From NCBI GenBank assembly GCA_002483445.1, contig DLHY01000118.1:1-35248 (forward strand): a stretch of DNA of 35,248 nt, read 5' to 3'. Of the stretch, positions 6,350-15,910 are shown in pieces. Made by a program: the position numbers and the translations under genes. Below the pieces are notes generated by a model that had not been told where the DNA came from, searched no databases, and was given only the letters and a program-made list of their open reading frames with translations. The number at the start of each line of letters is the position of its first letter. The stretch's first letter is position 1. The stretch comes from Blastocatellia bacterium UBA7656 (GTDB lineage: Bacteria; Acidobacteriota; Blastocatellia; UBA7656).

Positions 6350-9300
6350 CTACTGAATGAGCGCAAGCGGGAAATCCATTCCCTTCGATGAACTCACCGG
6401 ATACTGAGCCTCAGTCCTGAATCTCTTCGACACTTCCGGCAACTGATCTTCGATGTAAGCCAGCAATCCTCTCACGGTCACGGTGCTTCTTGAAACTCCT
6501 GCGACAGCCTCGCCATTCAAGCCTTTCAGCAGTACATAAGTGAACACGCCGTGTCCGAGGTCTTTGACCTCTGCCGCCAACTGGTCGGAAGTGGAAGCCG
6601 CTACGACGTGAATGCCTGTCGAGCGGGCCAGTTGCGCAAGCGACTTGCGATCCTCGTATCCGCGAAACGAAGTCACCGCCGTCCCCGAATGACAGGAGTC
6701 GAACAGCAGCAGCACCTTCTGTGAACGAACCTTCACCATCTGATCTGATATCATCTTCGAAGAGATGCTGCCTGCAATCAAAGCCTGATCCTTTTCAGGC
6801 TGTGTGATTTCGTGGGGAACGAAGAACCACTGGTTCTTGCGCGTGTCGCCGTGTCCCGCCAGATAAACTATCACCACATCTTCGGGCTGGGCCGTCTCGA
6901 TCAGATGTTGAAACCCTTTGAGTATGTTTTCGCGCGTGGCCTCCGCATCCATAATTCTCGTGATATCGATTGAGCGAAAGAGACTCGATCCTCGTTGCTG
7001 AAAATAATCGGCTATCGCCTGCGCGTCGGGCGCGGCGTAGTTGAGGTTGAGCGCCGCGTTCTTGTAGCTGTTTATCCCCACGACGAGCATACGCAGCGAG
7101 GCTTTCTTTTCAGGAGCGCCGAGCCTGAGCGTGACATCGAACGGGCGGCTTTCGGTCTGATCCCTGCTCATAGCCACCGCGCGAAAGACATTGTCGCCTT
7201 CCGTCAGCAGCACGCGATAGGTCGCTGAATGATTGCTTGCGGCGACAACTTTCAGTGCGCGCCCCGCAGGGTCGACCAGTTTGCCGTTGTGATAGAGACG
7301 TATTTCGCCGATCCCGCCGCCCTGGTCTTTCGCTTCGATCTTCAACTCCACCTGCTCGGAAGATGCGTTCTCATCCATTCGAGGCGAAATGATTTTCACC
7401 TCTGGCGGCACCAGCAGCCCTTTTGCGATGGAATCGAGAGAAACGACCGGCGGGGCTTTTTTCGCTTCGAGCAATTCGGTGATGACTTCAGGCTTGAAGA
7501 ATCTTTCGAAGAGTTGATCGAACTCGATGACCTTGTTGCCGACCCTCCATCCCGCGAAACGGGCGCTGCCATCCGAGCCGTCGTAAAAACCATCGGGCGT
7601 GAAAGCTATCCACTCGCGAGCGTTGACGGCGATGAGCGAGGTGAGACATTGACCCGTCTCCGCAGACCAGATTTTCGTCGTCGTATCGTGACTGCCAGAG
7701 GCAAGCGTCCTGCCGTCAGGGCTGAACTCGATGGAACCGACCGGGCTTGCATGTCCTTCGAGAGTTTTCGTGAGTTTTCCGCTCGCAGCGTCCCAGAGTT
7801 TGATGGCCTTGTCGAATCCGCCCGATGCGACCGTCTGCCCATCAGGGCTGAAGGCGACCGCAAGCACATCGTAATTGTGCGCCTGCGCCGATCTCATAAT
7901 CTCGCCCGTTTCGGCATTCCATACCTTGACCGTTTTATCTCCGCCTCCCGAAACAATCGTCTTTCCGTCAGGGCTGAAAGCTATCGAATGAACCTGAGAT
8001 TCGTGACCTGTAAGAATGCGAATTGATTTCCCTGTCGTGACATCCCACAGCCGCACGGTTTTATCGACGCTTGCCGAAGCGAGAGTTTTGCTGTCAGGGC
8101 TGAAAGCGAGATCGTTGATTAGAGAGTAATGACCTTCGAGCGGATGGATTCTTTTTCCGGTCGCCGCGTTCCATACTTTGATCGAGCGGTCGATGCTGCC
8201 CGAAGCGATCATCTTTCCATCGGGGCTGAAGGCCAGTGCCGTGACTTCCAACGCGTGACCTTCGAGCGAGCGAGTGACGCGGCCCGTTTGAATGTCCCAG
8301 AGCTTGACCGTCTTATCCCAGCTTCCCGAAGCGATTGTTTTTCCGTCGGGGCTGAAAGCGAGGGAACTGACTTCGCCCTGATGACCATCGAGACTTGCGA
8401 TCAATCTGCCGCTGCTGCTGCTGTCCCAAAGCTTGATGCTTCGCGCGCTGGCTGCGGCGACTGTTTTTCCATCGGGGCTGAAGGCGGCTTTGCGCACAAG
8501 CCACGAATGACTTTCAAGCGCGGTGATGAGTTTGCCGCTCGCCGCGTTCCACAACGAGACGACTCGCCAGCTACCCGAAGCTATCGTCTTTCCGTCGCGA
8601 CTGAAAGCTATCGCGGTGACAGGTTGAGGATGGCCGTCGAAAGATCGAATCAGTTTGCCGCTTTCCGCGTCCCACAGTTTTACGGTTTTGTCCTGGCTTC
8701 CCGATGCGATTGTTTTTCCATCAGGATTGAAGACGACCGACACGACCCCGCCGCTGTGACCTTTGAAAGGGCGCAGCATCTCGCCTGTCGCCGGGTCCCA
8801 CAGCTTGACCGATTTATCGCCGCTCGCCGAAACGAGGCGATCTCCCGTAGCATTGAAAGCAATGGACGTGACTTCCGCCGAATGAGCCGGGAAGCTGATG
8901 ACGAGCGCGCTGTCCGAAGCGTTCCAGATTCGAATGACTTTGTTTTCGCAACCTGCGGCCACGGTTTTTCCGTCGGGGCTGAAGGCAATCGTGCGAACAG
9001 GGCCGGATTCGCTTTCGATAGTCTCGATCAGTTCTCCTGTGCCTGTGTCGAGCAGGTTGATGGTCGCATCGCGGCTCGCGGAAGCCAGCATCTTTCCATC
9101 GGGACTGAAGGCTATAGAGGTCACACTGTCTTCGTGATCCGAAAAAGAGCGAATGGGTTTGCCCGTCGCCAGGTCCCATATTTTGACCGTTTTATCGAGG
9201 CTCCCCGAAGCGATCTTTTTGCCATCGGGGCTGAAGGCGACTGAGGTGACATCATCGAAGTGGCCTTCGAGCGTGCGAAGAAGTCTGTTGCTTTCCGATT

Positions 9301-9541
9301 CCCATACTCTCACGATGTCATCCGCGCCAGCCGAGGCGAACAGCTTTTGATCGGGACTGAAGGCGATAGAGCGAACTGTATCGGCGTGGCCGTTCTGAAT
9401 GACGAGTTCAGGTTTGTCTGGAAGCGCGGGCGAGCCGGTGACAGGTCGGCGACGCTGTTTCTGGGCCGCAACATTGAAGTCACAAACGAAGGCCGCGAAT
9501 AATAATATGATTAAAGCTCGTTGTAATAGATGGTTTCTCAT
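6350..9541 (-). CDS. Exported WD40-repeat / caspase-like (peptidase C14) protein
   Basis: This 1063-residue protein starts with a signal peptide (hydrophobic ALIILLFAAFVCDFNVAA). Residues about 45-640 are 14 WD40 repeats of about 42 residues, each with a GH-x-x-x-V start, FSPDGK-like turn and K/R-LWD end; 14 blades suggest two seven-bladed propellers. A linker containing WIAFTPDGFYDGSDGSARF and an Ig-like stretch follow. The last 250 residues are a caspase/metacaspase-like C14 domain: VVGINSY, then YLAGHGD with catalytic His897, then LLLFDSCHSG with catalytic Cys950. Both catalytic residues are present, so proteolytic activity is expected. WD40-caspase fusions are known in Cyanobacteria, Acidobacteriota and Planctomycetota, usually without a known substrate. 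Export distinguishes it from cytoplasmic defence caspases. It is monocistronic, with its own start near 9541. Confidence 0.95.
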   Translation of the reverse strand: MRNHLLQRALIILLFAAFVCDFNVAAQKQRRRPVTGSPALPDKPELVIQNGHADTVRSIAFSPDQKLFASAGADDIVRVWESESNRLLRTLEGHFDDVTSVAFSPDGKKIASGSLDKTVKIWDLATGKPIRSFSDHEDSVTSIAFSPDGKMLASASRDATINLLDTGTGELIETIESESGPVRTIAFSPDGKTVAAGCENKVIRIWNASDSALVISFPAHSAEVTSIAFNATGDRLVSASGDKSVKLWDPATGEMLRPFKGHSGGVVSVVFNPDGKTIASGSQDKTVKLWDAESGKLIRSFDGHPQPVTAIAFSRDGKTIASGSWRVVSLWNAASGKLITALESHSWLVRKAAFSPDGKTVAAASARSIKLWDSSSSGRLIASLDGHQGEVSSLAFSPDGKTIASGSWDKTVKLWDIQTGRVTRSLEGHALEVTALAFSPDGKMIASGSIDRSIKVWNAATGKRIHPLEGHYSLINDLAFSPDSKTLASASVDKTVRLWDVTTGKSIRILTGHESQVHSIAFSPDGKTIVSGGGDKTVKVWNAETGEIMRSAQAHNYDVLAVAFSPDGQTVASGGFDKAIKLWDAASGKLTKTLEGHASPVGSIEFSPDGRTLASGSHDTTTKIWSAETGQCLTSLIAVNAREWIAFTPDGFYDGSDGSARFAGWRVGNKVIEFDQLFERFFKPEVITELLEAKKAPPVVSLDSIAKGLLVPPEVKIISPRMDENASSEQVELKIEAKDQGGGIGEIRLYHNGKLVDPAGRALKVVAASNHSATYRVLLTEGDNVFRAVAMSRDQTESRPFDVTLRLGAPEKKASLRMLVVGINSYKNAALNLNYAAPDAQAIADYFQQRGSSLFRSIDITRIMDAEATRENILKGFQHLIETAQPEDVVIVYLAGHGDTRKNQWFFVPHEITQPEKDQALIAGSISSKMISDQMVKVRSQKVLLLFDSCHSGTAVTSFRGYEDRKSLAQLARSTGIHVVAASTSDQLAAEVKDLGHGVFTYVLLKGLNGEAVAGVSRSTVTVRGLLAYIEDQLPEVSKRFRTEAQYPVSSSKGMDFPLALIQ

Positions 9542-10112
9542 AATCCCCTGCTTCGATGCTCAACCTCGAATTAAAGATGGAAGCTGACGCGGGTCTGGGG
9601 TTTCCCGCTCCCATTGATGATAACAGCCGGGACGCAATCGATCACGACCGATAGTGTTGCATTAGCGTTGCTGAAAACCGGATTGCGTTTGATATTAGAA
9701 AATAGCTGGCTGTCAGATCATTATATTCTCCTCTTGCAATTTTGCTTTACAGTGGAAGTTCCGTTTGTTCGTTACTACCTCCCTAATCATTCAAGCGAAA
9801 AACAGAATCAAGTCGCCTCAGCCCGTCGAGCCTTTGCACACTACACGGGTTGGAAATGAGTGTCAATAATTGGTTTCGAAGGATTGCCTCAAAGGCCGTC
9901 CGGCTTCCCGAAATGGAGAAGGAAAAGTGCGCGCATCAACACGGATGCGACTGATTGGGATCAAATCAGTGTCAATCCGTCTTGCGTCAGGGGCGAATGG
10001 TGAGGCAATGTTTTGCGTCCGGTGGAATTGACAGGGCCGAAAACGCTGTCAGCCCCGTTGATTCGCGCGGTCTCGCATGATCTCAATTCGGGAATAAAGG
10101 AACACATCATCG
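9542..10112. other. Long divergent intergenic region
   Basis: About 570 bases separate the WD40-caspase gene (minus) from the MFS gene (plus). A short open frame at 9614-9859 has no ribosome binding site or protein-like composition and is not called. The region contains the imperfect hairpin at 9941-9980 and a smaller TGACAG/CTGTCA stem near 10028-10050. No convincing paired -35/-10 was found for either flanking gene. Confidence 0.5.
9941..9980. repeat. Nested inverted repeat
   Basis: ACTGATT (9950-9956) and AATCAGT (9964-9970) form a seven-pair inner stem, and ACGGAT (9941-9946) with ATCCGT (9975-9980) form an outer stem, separated by small unequal bulges. It may be a hairpin in the leader of the MFS gene or a dyad protein-binding site; the sequence does not decide. 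Confidence 0.45.
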
Positions 10113-11648
10113 ATGGCTCAAACCCCGCCCGCTCCCTCGAAGTCAGCCGCCGCTGAAGCAGTTCATGATTACAGGATATGGCAGGTCATAACCGCGTCCG
10201 CCGTCGGTACGATGATCGAGTGGTACGACTTTTATATATTCGGCAGCCTCGCCACCGTCATATCGCCTCTCTTTTATCCAAAGGGCGATGAAACGCTGGC
10301 GCTCATCGCATACCTCTCGACCTTCGCCGTCGGCTTCGTCGTGCGTCCTTTCGGCGCGCTCTTCTTCGGGCGCATAGGCGACCTCGTAGGGCGCAAGTAC
10401 GCATTTCTCGTCACCCTTCTCATAATGGGCGGCGCGACCGCGCTCGTCGGATTGCTCCCCACTTATTCAACAATCGGTATCGCCGCTCCTATCATTCTTT
10501 TGTTGATTCGAATACTTCAAGGGCTGGCGTTGGGAGGCGAGTACGGCGGCGCGGCGGTTTATGTCGCCGAGCATGTGCCGGATGAAAAACGAGGTTTCTA
10601 TACAAGCTTCATACAAATCACCGCGACGCTGGGGCTGTTTCTTTCGCTCGCCGTCATACTCACAGTGCAGAATCAAATGAGCAAAGAAGCTTTCAGCACG
10701 TGGGGCTGGCGCATTCCGTTTCTGATCTCGATCTTACTCGTTGGGATTTCTCTCTATATCCGACTGCGAATGAAAGAGTCGCCGATTTTTCAGCATATCA
10801 AGGGCGCGGGCATGACTTCGGCCAAACCGCTCAAGGAAGCCTTCGCCCACTGGGCGAATCTCAAACTCGTGCTGATCTCGCTCTTCGGCGCAACAGCCGG
10901 ACAGGGCGTCGTGTGGTACACAGGACAATTCTACGCGCTGTTCTATCTGCAAACGATTCTCAAGGTGCATCCCACGTCGGCCAACTATATCATAGCCATC
11001 GCGCTGCTATTGGGTATGCCGTTCTTCGTACTCTTCGGCGCGCTTTCCGACCGAGTGGGGCGCAAGCGATTGATGATGACCGGATGTCTGCTCGCCGCCC
11101 TTTCTTACATTCCGATCTATCAGGCGATGCAGGCGGCGGCAGGCTCGAACATAGCGACCGTCGCGTCGCAAACAGACCGGGTAACGGGCGCCATCAGCCT
11201 CGCGCCGCAGACCATAGTTGATGGCGTGATGCAGCCCGCCGCAGAGGTTCTCACTTACACGGACTTAGGCAATCTGCTCAGCAATCCGGCAGCGTGGAAA
11301 CTGATCCTCCTCATATTCATTCAGGTCATCTTCGTGACGATGGTCTACGGCCCGATAGCCGCTTATCTGGTCGAAGCGTTTCCGGCAAGGATAAGATACA
11401 CGGCGCTGTCGCTGCCTTATCATATAGGCAATGGAGTTTTCGGAGGGTTGCTGCCGCTCGTCGGATTATCGATAGTGGCGAAGACGGGCAACATCTATGC
11501 CGGTTTGTATTACCCGATAGCGATAGCCGCCGTCACGTTCATCGTCGGGTCGCTGCTGCTGAAAGAAACCAACAGCGTGCTGATATGGGATGAACTGGAG
11601 ACCGACCGACCGGAACTTTTGACCAGCGATATCGAAGGGCCGGTTTGA
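10113..11648 (+). CDS. MFS transporter, metabolite:H+ symporter (MHS) family
   Basis: This 511-residue integral membrane protein has about 12 membrane segments and is a proton-coupled symporter of the MHS branch (ProP/ShiA/KgtP-like). It shows the MHS N-terminus GTMIEWYDFYIFGSLA, the cytoplasmic loop motif GRIGDLVGRK after segment 2, the family block RILQGLALGGEYGGAAVY in segment 4, and the second-half loop motif GALSDRVGRKR. Substrates of the family include proline/betaine, citrate, ketoglutarate and shikimate; sequence alone does not choose. A longer loop (about residues 340-390) in the second half is larger than in ProP. AAAGGA lies about 9 bases upstream of the ATG. No enzyme gene nearby suggests a substrate. 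Confidence 0.93.
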   Translation: MAQTPPAPSKSAAAEAVHDYRIWQVITASAVGTMIEWYDFYIFGSLATVISPLFYPKGDETLALIAYLSTFAVGFVVRPFGALFFGRIGDLVGRKYAFLVTLLIMGGATALVGLLPTYSTIGIAAPIILLLIRILQGLALGGEYGGAAVYVAEHVPDEKRGFYTSFIQITATLGLFLSLAVILTVQNQMSKEAFSTWGWRIPFLISILLVGISLYIRLRMKESPIFQHIKGAGMTSAKPLKEAFAHWANLKLVLISLFGATAGQGVVWYTGQFYALFYLQTILKVHPTSANYIIAIALLLGMPFFVLFGALSDRVGRKRLMMTGCLLAALSYIPIYQAMQAAAGSNIATVASQTDRVTGAISLAPQTIVDGVMQPAAEVLTYTDLGNLLSNPAAWKLILLIFIQVIFVTMVYGPIAAYLVEAFPARIRYTALSLPYHIGNGVFGGLLPLVGLSIVAKTGNIYAGLYYPIAIAAVTFIVGSLLLKETNSVLIWDELETDRPELLTSDIEGPV

Positions 11649-11733
11649 TGCTTTGAGTATCGGCAGCGAATCGCAATAATTCGATCCTTCCGCTCGCTCG
11701 CGTGATAGATGATCGAAGGGAAGGAAAACTCTG

Positions 11734-12918
11734 ATGCGGGTGCTGATCACCAACAACACGCTTGCGGTGCGCGCCGGGTCTGAATTGTATGTGCGCGATC
11801 TGGCCACAGGGCTGATCGCGCGCGGACACACGCCCATCGCTTACAGCACGCAACTCGGCGAAGTGGCCGAGGAACTTCGCGCCGCGACCGTTCCTGTCAT
11901 AGATGACCTTCGCGCGCTGGCCGCTCCGCCCGACATCATTCACGGCCAGCATCACGTCGAGGCGATGACTGCGCTGCTTCATTTTTCCGCAGTCCCGGCG
12001 GTTTATTTCTGTCACGGGTGGACGCCGTGGGAAGAAATCCCGCCGCGATTTCCGCGCATACTGCGTTACGTGGCCGTAGACCTCACCTGCCGCGACCGGC
12101 TGCTGTTCGAACATGCCATACCCGAAGATCAGATAAGAGTTCTGCTCAACTTCGCCGACCTCGAAAAATTCAAGCCGCGCGCCTCTCTGCCTTCCTCTCC
12201 CCGTCGCGCGCTGATGTTCAGCAACTATGCGAGCGAAAACGACTGCCTGGCAATGGTGCGCAAGGCGTGCAAGCGAGCCAATATTTCGCTCGATGTGATA
12301 GGCTCGCTCGCCGGTAATGCTACCGCGCGCCCTGAAGAAGTTCTCGGAGAGTACGACATCGTTTTCGCAAGAGGCAGATCAGCCATCGAAGCCATAGCAG
12401 TCGGCGCGGCGGTGATATTGTGCGAGACGGATCGAATGGGGCCGATGGTGACAAGCGCGGATTTCGACCGGCTGCGATCTTTGAACTTCGGCATTCGCGC
12501 GATTCGTCTTCCTGTAGACATTGAAACCGTATCGCGGGAGATAGCCCGCTACGACCCTGGCGAAGCGGCTGAGGTTTCGCGTCGTCTGCGCGCCGTAGCG
12601 GGAAGAGACGAAACCATAGATGAAATAATCGCGCTCTACGAAGAAGCGATCGCGCAACACAGAGCCACGCCTCCTGTAGAGTTTCGAGAGGAAGAGCGGG
12701 CGGCAGCGGCTTATCTTCGCTCGCTCTCGCCGCGCTTGAAGGAACGAGATCAACTCTATGAGGAAATCGTTCGTCTCAGCGGGCAACTGGCTGAGATCGA
12801 TGGGGTCACCGAATCGATGGGCTGGCGGGCGCTCAGTCGCTTCGGGCGGATCAAGCATCGATTTATTCTGCCGATATGGAACCGCATCAAACAACCGTTC
12901 GCGCGGCGAAACGCCTGA
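11734..12918 (+). CDS. GT-B glycosyltransferase (family 4-like)
   Basis: This 394-residue cytoplasmic or membrane-associated protein resembles family 4 glycosyltransferases, which transfer sugars from nucleotide-sugar donors. The N-terminal Rossmann-like half begins MRVLITNN and has the acceptor-side AGSELYVRDLATGL helix and PDIIHGQHHVEA. The C-terminal half has the donor-side block ARGRSAIEAIAVGAAVIL, matching the conserved E-x(n)-G-x-P/A region. The final 80 residues are a charged helical tail ending in a basic segment (RIKHRFILPIWNRIKQPFARR) that could bind the membrane. Divergence from classic members is considerable and the acceptor is unknown. GGGAAGGA is a clear ribosome binding site. 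It is separated from the MFS gene by 85 bases and could be co-transcribed, with no evident functional link. Confidence 0.75.
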   Translation: MRVLITNNTLAVRAGSELYVRDLATGLIARGHTPIAYSTQLGEVAEELRAATVPVIDDLRALAAPPDIIHGQHHVEAMTALLHFSAVPAVYFCHGWTPWEEIPPRFPRILRYVAVDLTCRDRLLFEHAIPEDQIRVLLNFADLEKFKPRASLPSSPRRALMFSNYASENDCLAMVRKACKRANISLDVIGSLAGNATARPEEVLGEYDIVFARGRSAIEAIAVGAAVILCETDRMGPMVTSADFDRLRSLNFGIRAIRLPVDIETVSREIARYDPGEAAEVSRRLRAVAGRDETIDEIIALYEEAIAQHRATPPVEFREEERAAAAYLRSLSPRLKERDQLYEEIVRLSGQLAEIDGVTESMGWRALSRFGRIKHRFILPIWNRIKQPFARRNA

Positions 12919-12950
12919 AAGCTCTAATAACCAAACACAACAAATGGGCA

Positions 12951-12978
12951 TTGACGAAATCGGCGAGTTGCTTAAAAT
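12951..12978 (+). promoter_or_regulatory. Sigma-70-like promoter for the M48-propeller gene
   Basis: TTGACG at 12951-12956 and TAAAAT at 12973-12978 are separated by 16 bases, close to the housekeeping consensus. Transcription would start near 12985, giving a leader of about 80 bases before the M48-propeller ATG. Confidence 0.5.
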
Positions 12979-13066
12979 ACAACCGTTGACTGAAGCGATT
13001 TCCTTACTGCGCGCCGCCTGAATCTGTGACCGAATACTTTTAAGGCTCTCTGCAAGGAGTTGAACT

Positions 13067-15892
13067 ATGCGACACTTGACCGCCCTTTTGATTCTTTGCC
13101 TCTCCCTTTCCGCTTTCGGACAATCACCTCAACCCTGTCAGCCGCCCCTCTCGCTCATCGCTTCGCAGGAGCCTAATATCTTCTCCGAAGAGCAGGAGGT
13201 GGATTTCGGAGACGCCGTCTCCGAACATCTCAGGCGCGACTTTCGCGTAATCGATGACGATGAGGTGACCGCTTACCTCGCGCGAATTGGAGAACGGATA
13301 ATCAAACACGCGCCAGCGACGAAACTTCGATTTCAGTTCCTGCTCGTCGATGCGCCCGAAGCCAACGCTTATGCCATGCCCGGCGGAAGAGTCTTCCTCA
13401 CGCGCAAGCTCATAGCCCTTGCCCGCACAGAAGACGAGGTTGCCGGGGTGATAGCTCACGAGATCGGACACCTGATAGCCCGACACAGCACAATCGATAT
13501 GACTCGACGAATGCGCGAGGTGCTGGGAGTGACCGAGGTCAAAGACCGCCGCGACATCTTTGAAAAATACAATCGGCTTATCGAAAACGCCGCGCGCAAG
13601 CCCAAAGCCTTCGATAGAGGCGAGCGCCATAATCAGAAAGAACAGATGGGGGCCGATTTGATAGGTCTCTACGCGATGGCAGGCGCGGGCTACGACCCGG
13701 AGGCGTTCGCGCGCTTCTTCGACCGCTTCGCCGAAACGAAAGGCAAGACAGGCAATGCCTTCACCGATTTCTTCGGCATAACCAAACCTGAATCGCGCCG
13801 CCTGCGCGAGATGATCAAAACCGCCTCCGCGCTTCCCGCTTCCTGCATCGAAACTCGCCGCGCTGCTTCAATAGAAGATTTTCAACGATGGCAGGCAAGC
13901 GTACTCAATTACACAGGTCTCGGACGAAGGGAGTCTCTGCACGCCGTCCGCTCCAAGATCACGCTCGACCCGCCGCTTCGCAGTGAGATAGCTCGCCTCA
14001 GATTCAGCCCCGACGGTCGATATCTTCTGGCTCAGGATGATTCGGGCATATCGGTGCTGACGCGAGAGCCTTTCGCGCCTCTCTTTCGCATAGAAGCCCC
14101 CGAAGCCAGACCCGCTCAGTTTACGACGGATTCTCAGAGCATAATTTTTTATAACTCGCGTCTGCGGATCGAAACCTGGGGCGTGGAAGAGCAGAAGTTG
14201 AAATCAGTCCACGAGGTCGTCTCGCGCCGTGGGTGTTTGCAGAGCGCGCTTTCGCCCGATGGAAAAACATTCGCGTGTCTCGATTTCAGTTTCGCTCTGA
14301 TTCTGTTCGATGTAGCATCGGGCGCTCAGATTTTTCAGAAAGAGTCTTTCTATTCACCAAGCATATTCGATGTGCTTCGCGTAGGGTTGCTCGATATTCT
14401 CGGTCGCGAAGGAATCGATGCGGAACTAGACTGGATCAACCTGTCTTTTTCGCCCGATGGCCGCTACTTCGCCGCGGGAGCGCGCAGCACGACGATCAAC
14501 ATCGCCGGAGGACTGAGCAAGGAGACCAACGCGCTCATATTCGACACAACGACGCGACAAAACGTTCCTCTGCGCGGCCCCGTCAAAAAGATGTTGAGCA
14601 AAAGCTTCGCATTTCTCGCGAGTGATCGCCTCATAGCAGCCAACCCGGATGATTACAACAAGTCCGCGATAATCTCGTTTCCTTCGGGCGAAATAATAGA
14701 ACAACTCGCGCTCGGGCCGGGGAAATTCGAGGCGGCGACTCGCGGGAATCATCTTTTCATCCGCCCCATCGCCAAGTTTCCCGTAGGCGTGCTCGATCTT
14801 TCGACGAAGGTGATTTCCAGAGCGAACAAACAGTCGGCCATAGACCTCTATGACAAGGTTTTCGTGGCCGAACGTCTCAACGGCGAGATCGGCCTTTATG
14901 AAACCGAAAAAAACGAACTGATAGGAAAGGTGCTGCTGCCGCGAAACTCTCTTGGCCGATTGCGCTCGGTCGCGCTCTCACGTGACATGAAATGGCTGGC
15001 CGTCTCCGAGCGCACGCGCGGCGCGGTCTGGAACCTTACGAAAGGGGAGCGGCTCTTTCATGTGCGCGGATTTCGCGGAGCGCACTTCGCCGAAGACGGC
15101 GCGCTGTATGCCGACTTCCCCAAATTCGAAGAGAGCGAGCGAACAATAGCGCGGCTCGACGTGACCAATCGTCAGACGGCAGCAGGGCCGGACATGAACG
15201 AAGACAGCGCGCGCCAGCACGGACAGTTCGTCGTCGTCACCAAACCGGCGAAGAAGGAAGGCGTCTACTGGCAGGATGTGATAATCGAAGTTCATAATGC
15301 GCGCGATCTTTCTCTGATATGGTCGCGCCCCTTTCCCAAAGAAGCTCCCGCGGTGTGGATCGATCCTGAAAACGAAAGCATGGCGCTTGCATGGTCGGTT
15401 TCGAGCAACGCCGCCAAGTCTGAGATAAAAGCCGATCCTCAAATGGCGCAAAAGCTGGCGGCGTTGAAGGAAAAGGAGGGAGATTATTTTCTTCAGGTTT
15501 TAGACGCGCGCACGGGCAAGTTGCGAGGGCGGCTGCTGATCGAAACGGGCAAAGGTTCTTTCGAAATATCGAGGGCGCACGCGGCGGGCGACTGGGTTGT
15601 GATTACGGATTCCGAAAATCGCGTTCTTATTTATTCGCTCTCGACCGGCGAGCAGAAGGGCCGCATGTTCGGCGCGCGCGCGACGATCAGCACCGCGACT
15701 AATCTCCTGTGCGTCGAGAACGAGCGCGGGCAGTTGACCGTCTACGATTTGAAGACGATGGAAAAGCGCGACGAATTTCTTTTTTCGAGTCCGGTCGAGT
15801 TCGCGCGACTGAGCGCGGACGGAAAATCTCTCTTCGTGCTGACCGCCAACCAGACGGCTTATGTGCTCGATGTGTCTGCGCTCGCGCGATAG
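13067..15892 (+). CDS. Exported M48 metalloprotease fused to a beta-propeller
   Basis: This 941-residue protein has a signal peptide (about 1-18), an M48 zinc-protease domain (about 35-280) and a long beta-propeller region (about 300-940) with degenerate WD40-like blades such as RFSPDGRYLLAQDD, ALSPDGKTFACLD and SFSPDGRYFAAGA. HEIGH at 131-135 supplies two zinc ligands. The third-ligand region reads KEQMGADLIG: aligned on AD, the position occupied by the conserved Glu in other M48 proteins is Gln193, with Glu192 one residue earlier. Activity may therefore be changed. A periplasmic protein-quality-control role is inferred from M48 relatives. It has a strong ribosome binding site, AAGGAG, and a good promoter. 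The GNAT gene starts 18 bases after its stop and is probably co-transcribed. Confidence 0.88.
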   Translation: MRHLTALLILCLSLSAFGQSPQPCQPPLSLIASQEPNIFSEEQEVDFGDAVSEHLRRDFRVIDDDEVTAYLARIGERIIKHAPATKLRFQFLLVDAPEANAYAMPGGRVFLTRKLIALARTEDEVAGVIAHEIGHLIARHSTIDMTRRMREVLGVTEVKDRRDIFEKYNRLIENAARKPKAFDRGERHNQKEQMGADLIGLYAMAGAGYDPEAFARFFDRFAETKGKTGNAFTDFFGITKPESRRLREMIKTASALPASCIETRRAASIEDFQRWQASVLNYTGLGRRESLHAVRSKITLDPPLRSEIARLRFSPDGRYLLAQDDSGISVLTREPFAPLFRIEAPEARPAQFTTDSQSIIFYNSRLRIETWGVEEQKLKSVHEVVSRRGCLQSALSPDGKTFACLDFSFALILFDVASGAQIFQKESFYSPSIFDVLRVGLLDILGREGIDAELDWINLSFSPDGRYFAAGARSTTINIAGGLSKETNALIFDTTTRQNVPLRGPVKKMLSKSFAFLASDRLIAANPDDYNKSAIISFPSGEIIEQLALGPGKFEAATRGNHLFIRPIAKFPVGVLDLSTKVISRANKQSAIDLYDKVFVAERLNGEIGLYETEKNELIGKVLLPRNSLGRLRSVALSRDMKWLAVSERTRGAVWNLTKGERLFHVRGFRGAHFAEDGALYADFPKFEESERTIARLDVTNRQTAAGPDMNEDSARQHGQFVVVTKPAKKEGVYWQDVIIEVHNARDLSLIWSRPFPKEAPAVWIDPENESMALAWSVSSNAAKSEIKADPQMAQKLAALKEKEGDYFLQVLDARTGKLRGRLLIETGKGSFEISRAHAAGDWVVITDSENRVLIYSLSTGEQKGRMFGARATISTATNLLCVENERGQLTVYDLKTMEKRDEFLFSSPVEFARLSADGKSLFVLTANQTAYVLDVSALAR

Positions 15893-15910
15893 CGGCGAAA
15901 GTTGAACGGT

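Noticed and set aside
7229..9244. Long open frames on the plus strand (7229-8026 and 8129-9244) opposite the WD40-caspase gene
   Set aside because: They repeat with the 126-base period of the WD40 repeats on the other strand and have biased, Arg/Asp/Phe-rich composition; they are shadows of the repeat array.
6350..9541. Cytoplasmic anti-phage caspase system
   Set aside because: The protein has a signal peptide and no gasdermin, CRISPR or STAND partner nearby, so a defence role is not supported.
9614..9859. Small open frame of 81 residues in the gap before the MFS gene
   Set aside because: No ribosome binding site, no protein-like pattern, and no domain recognised.
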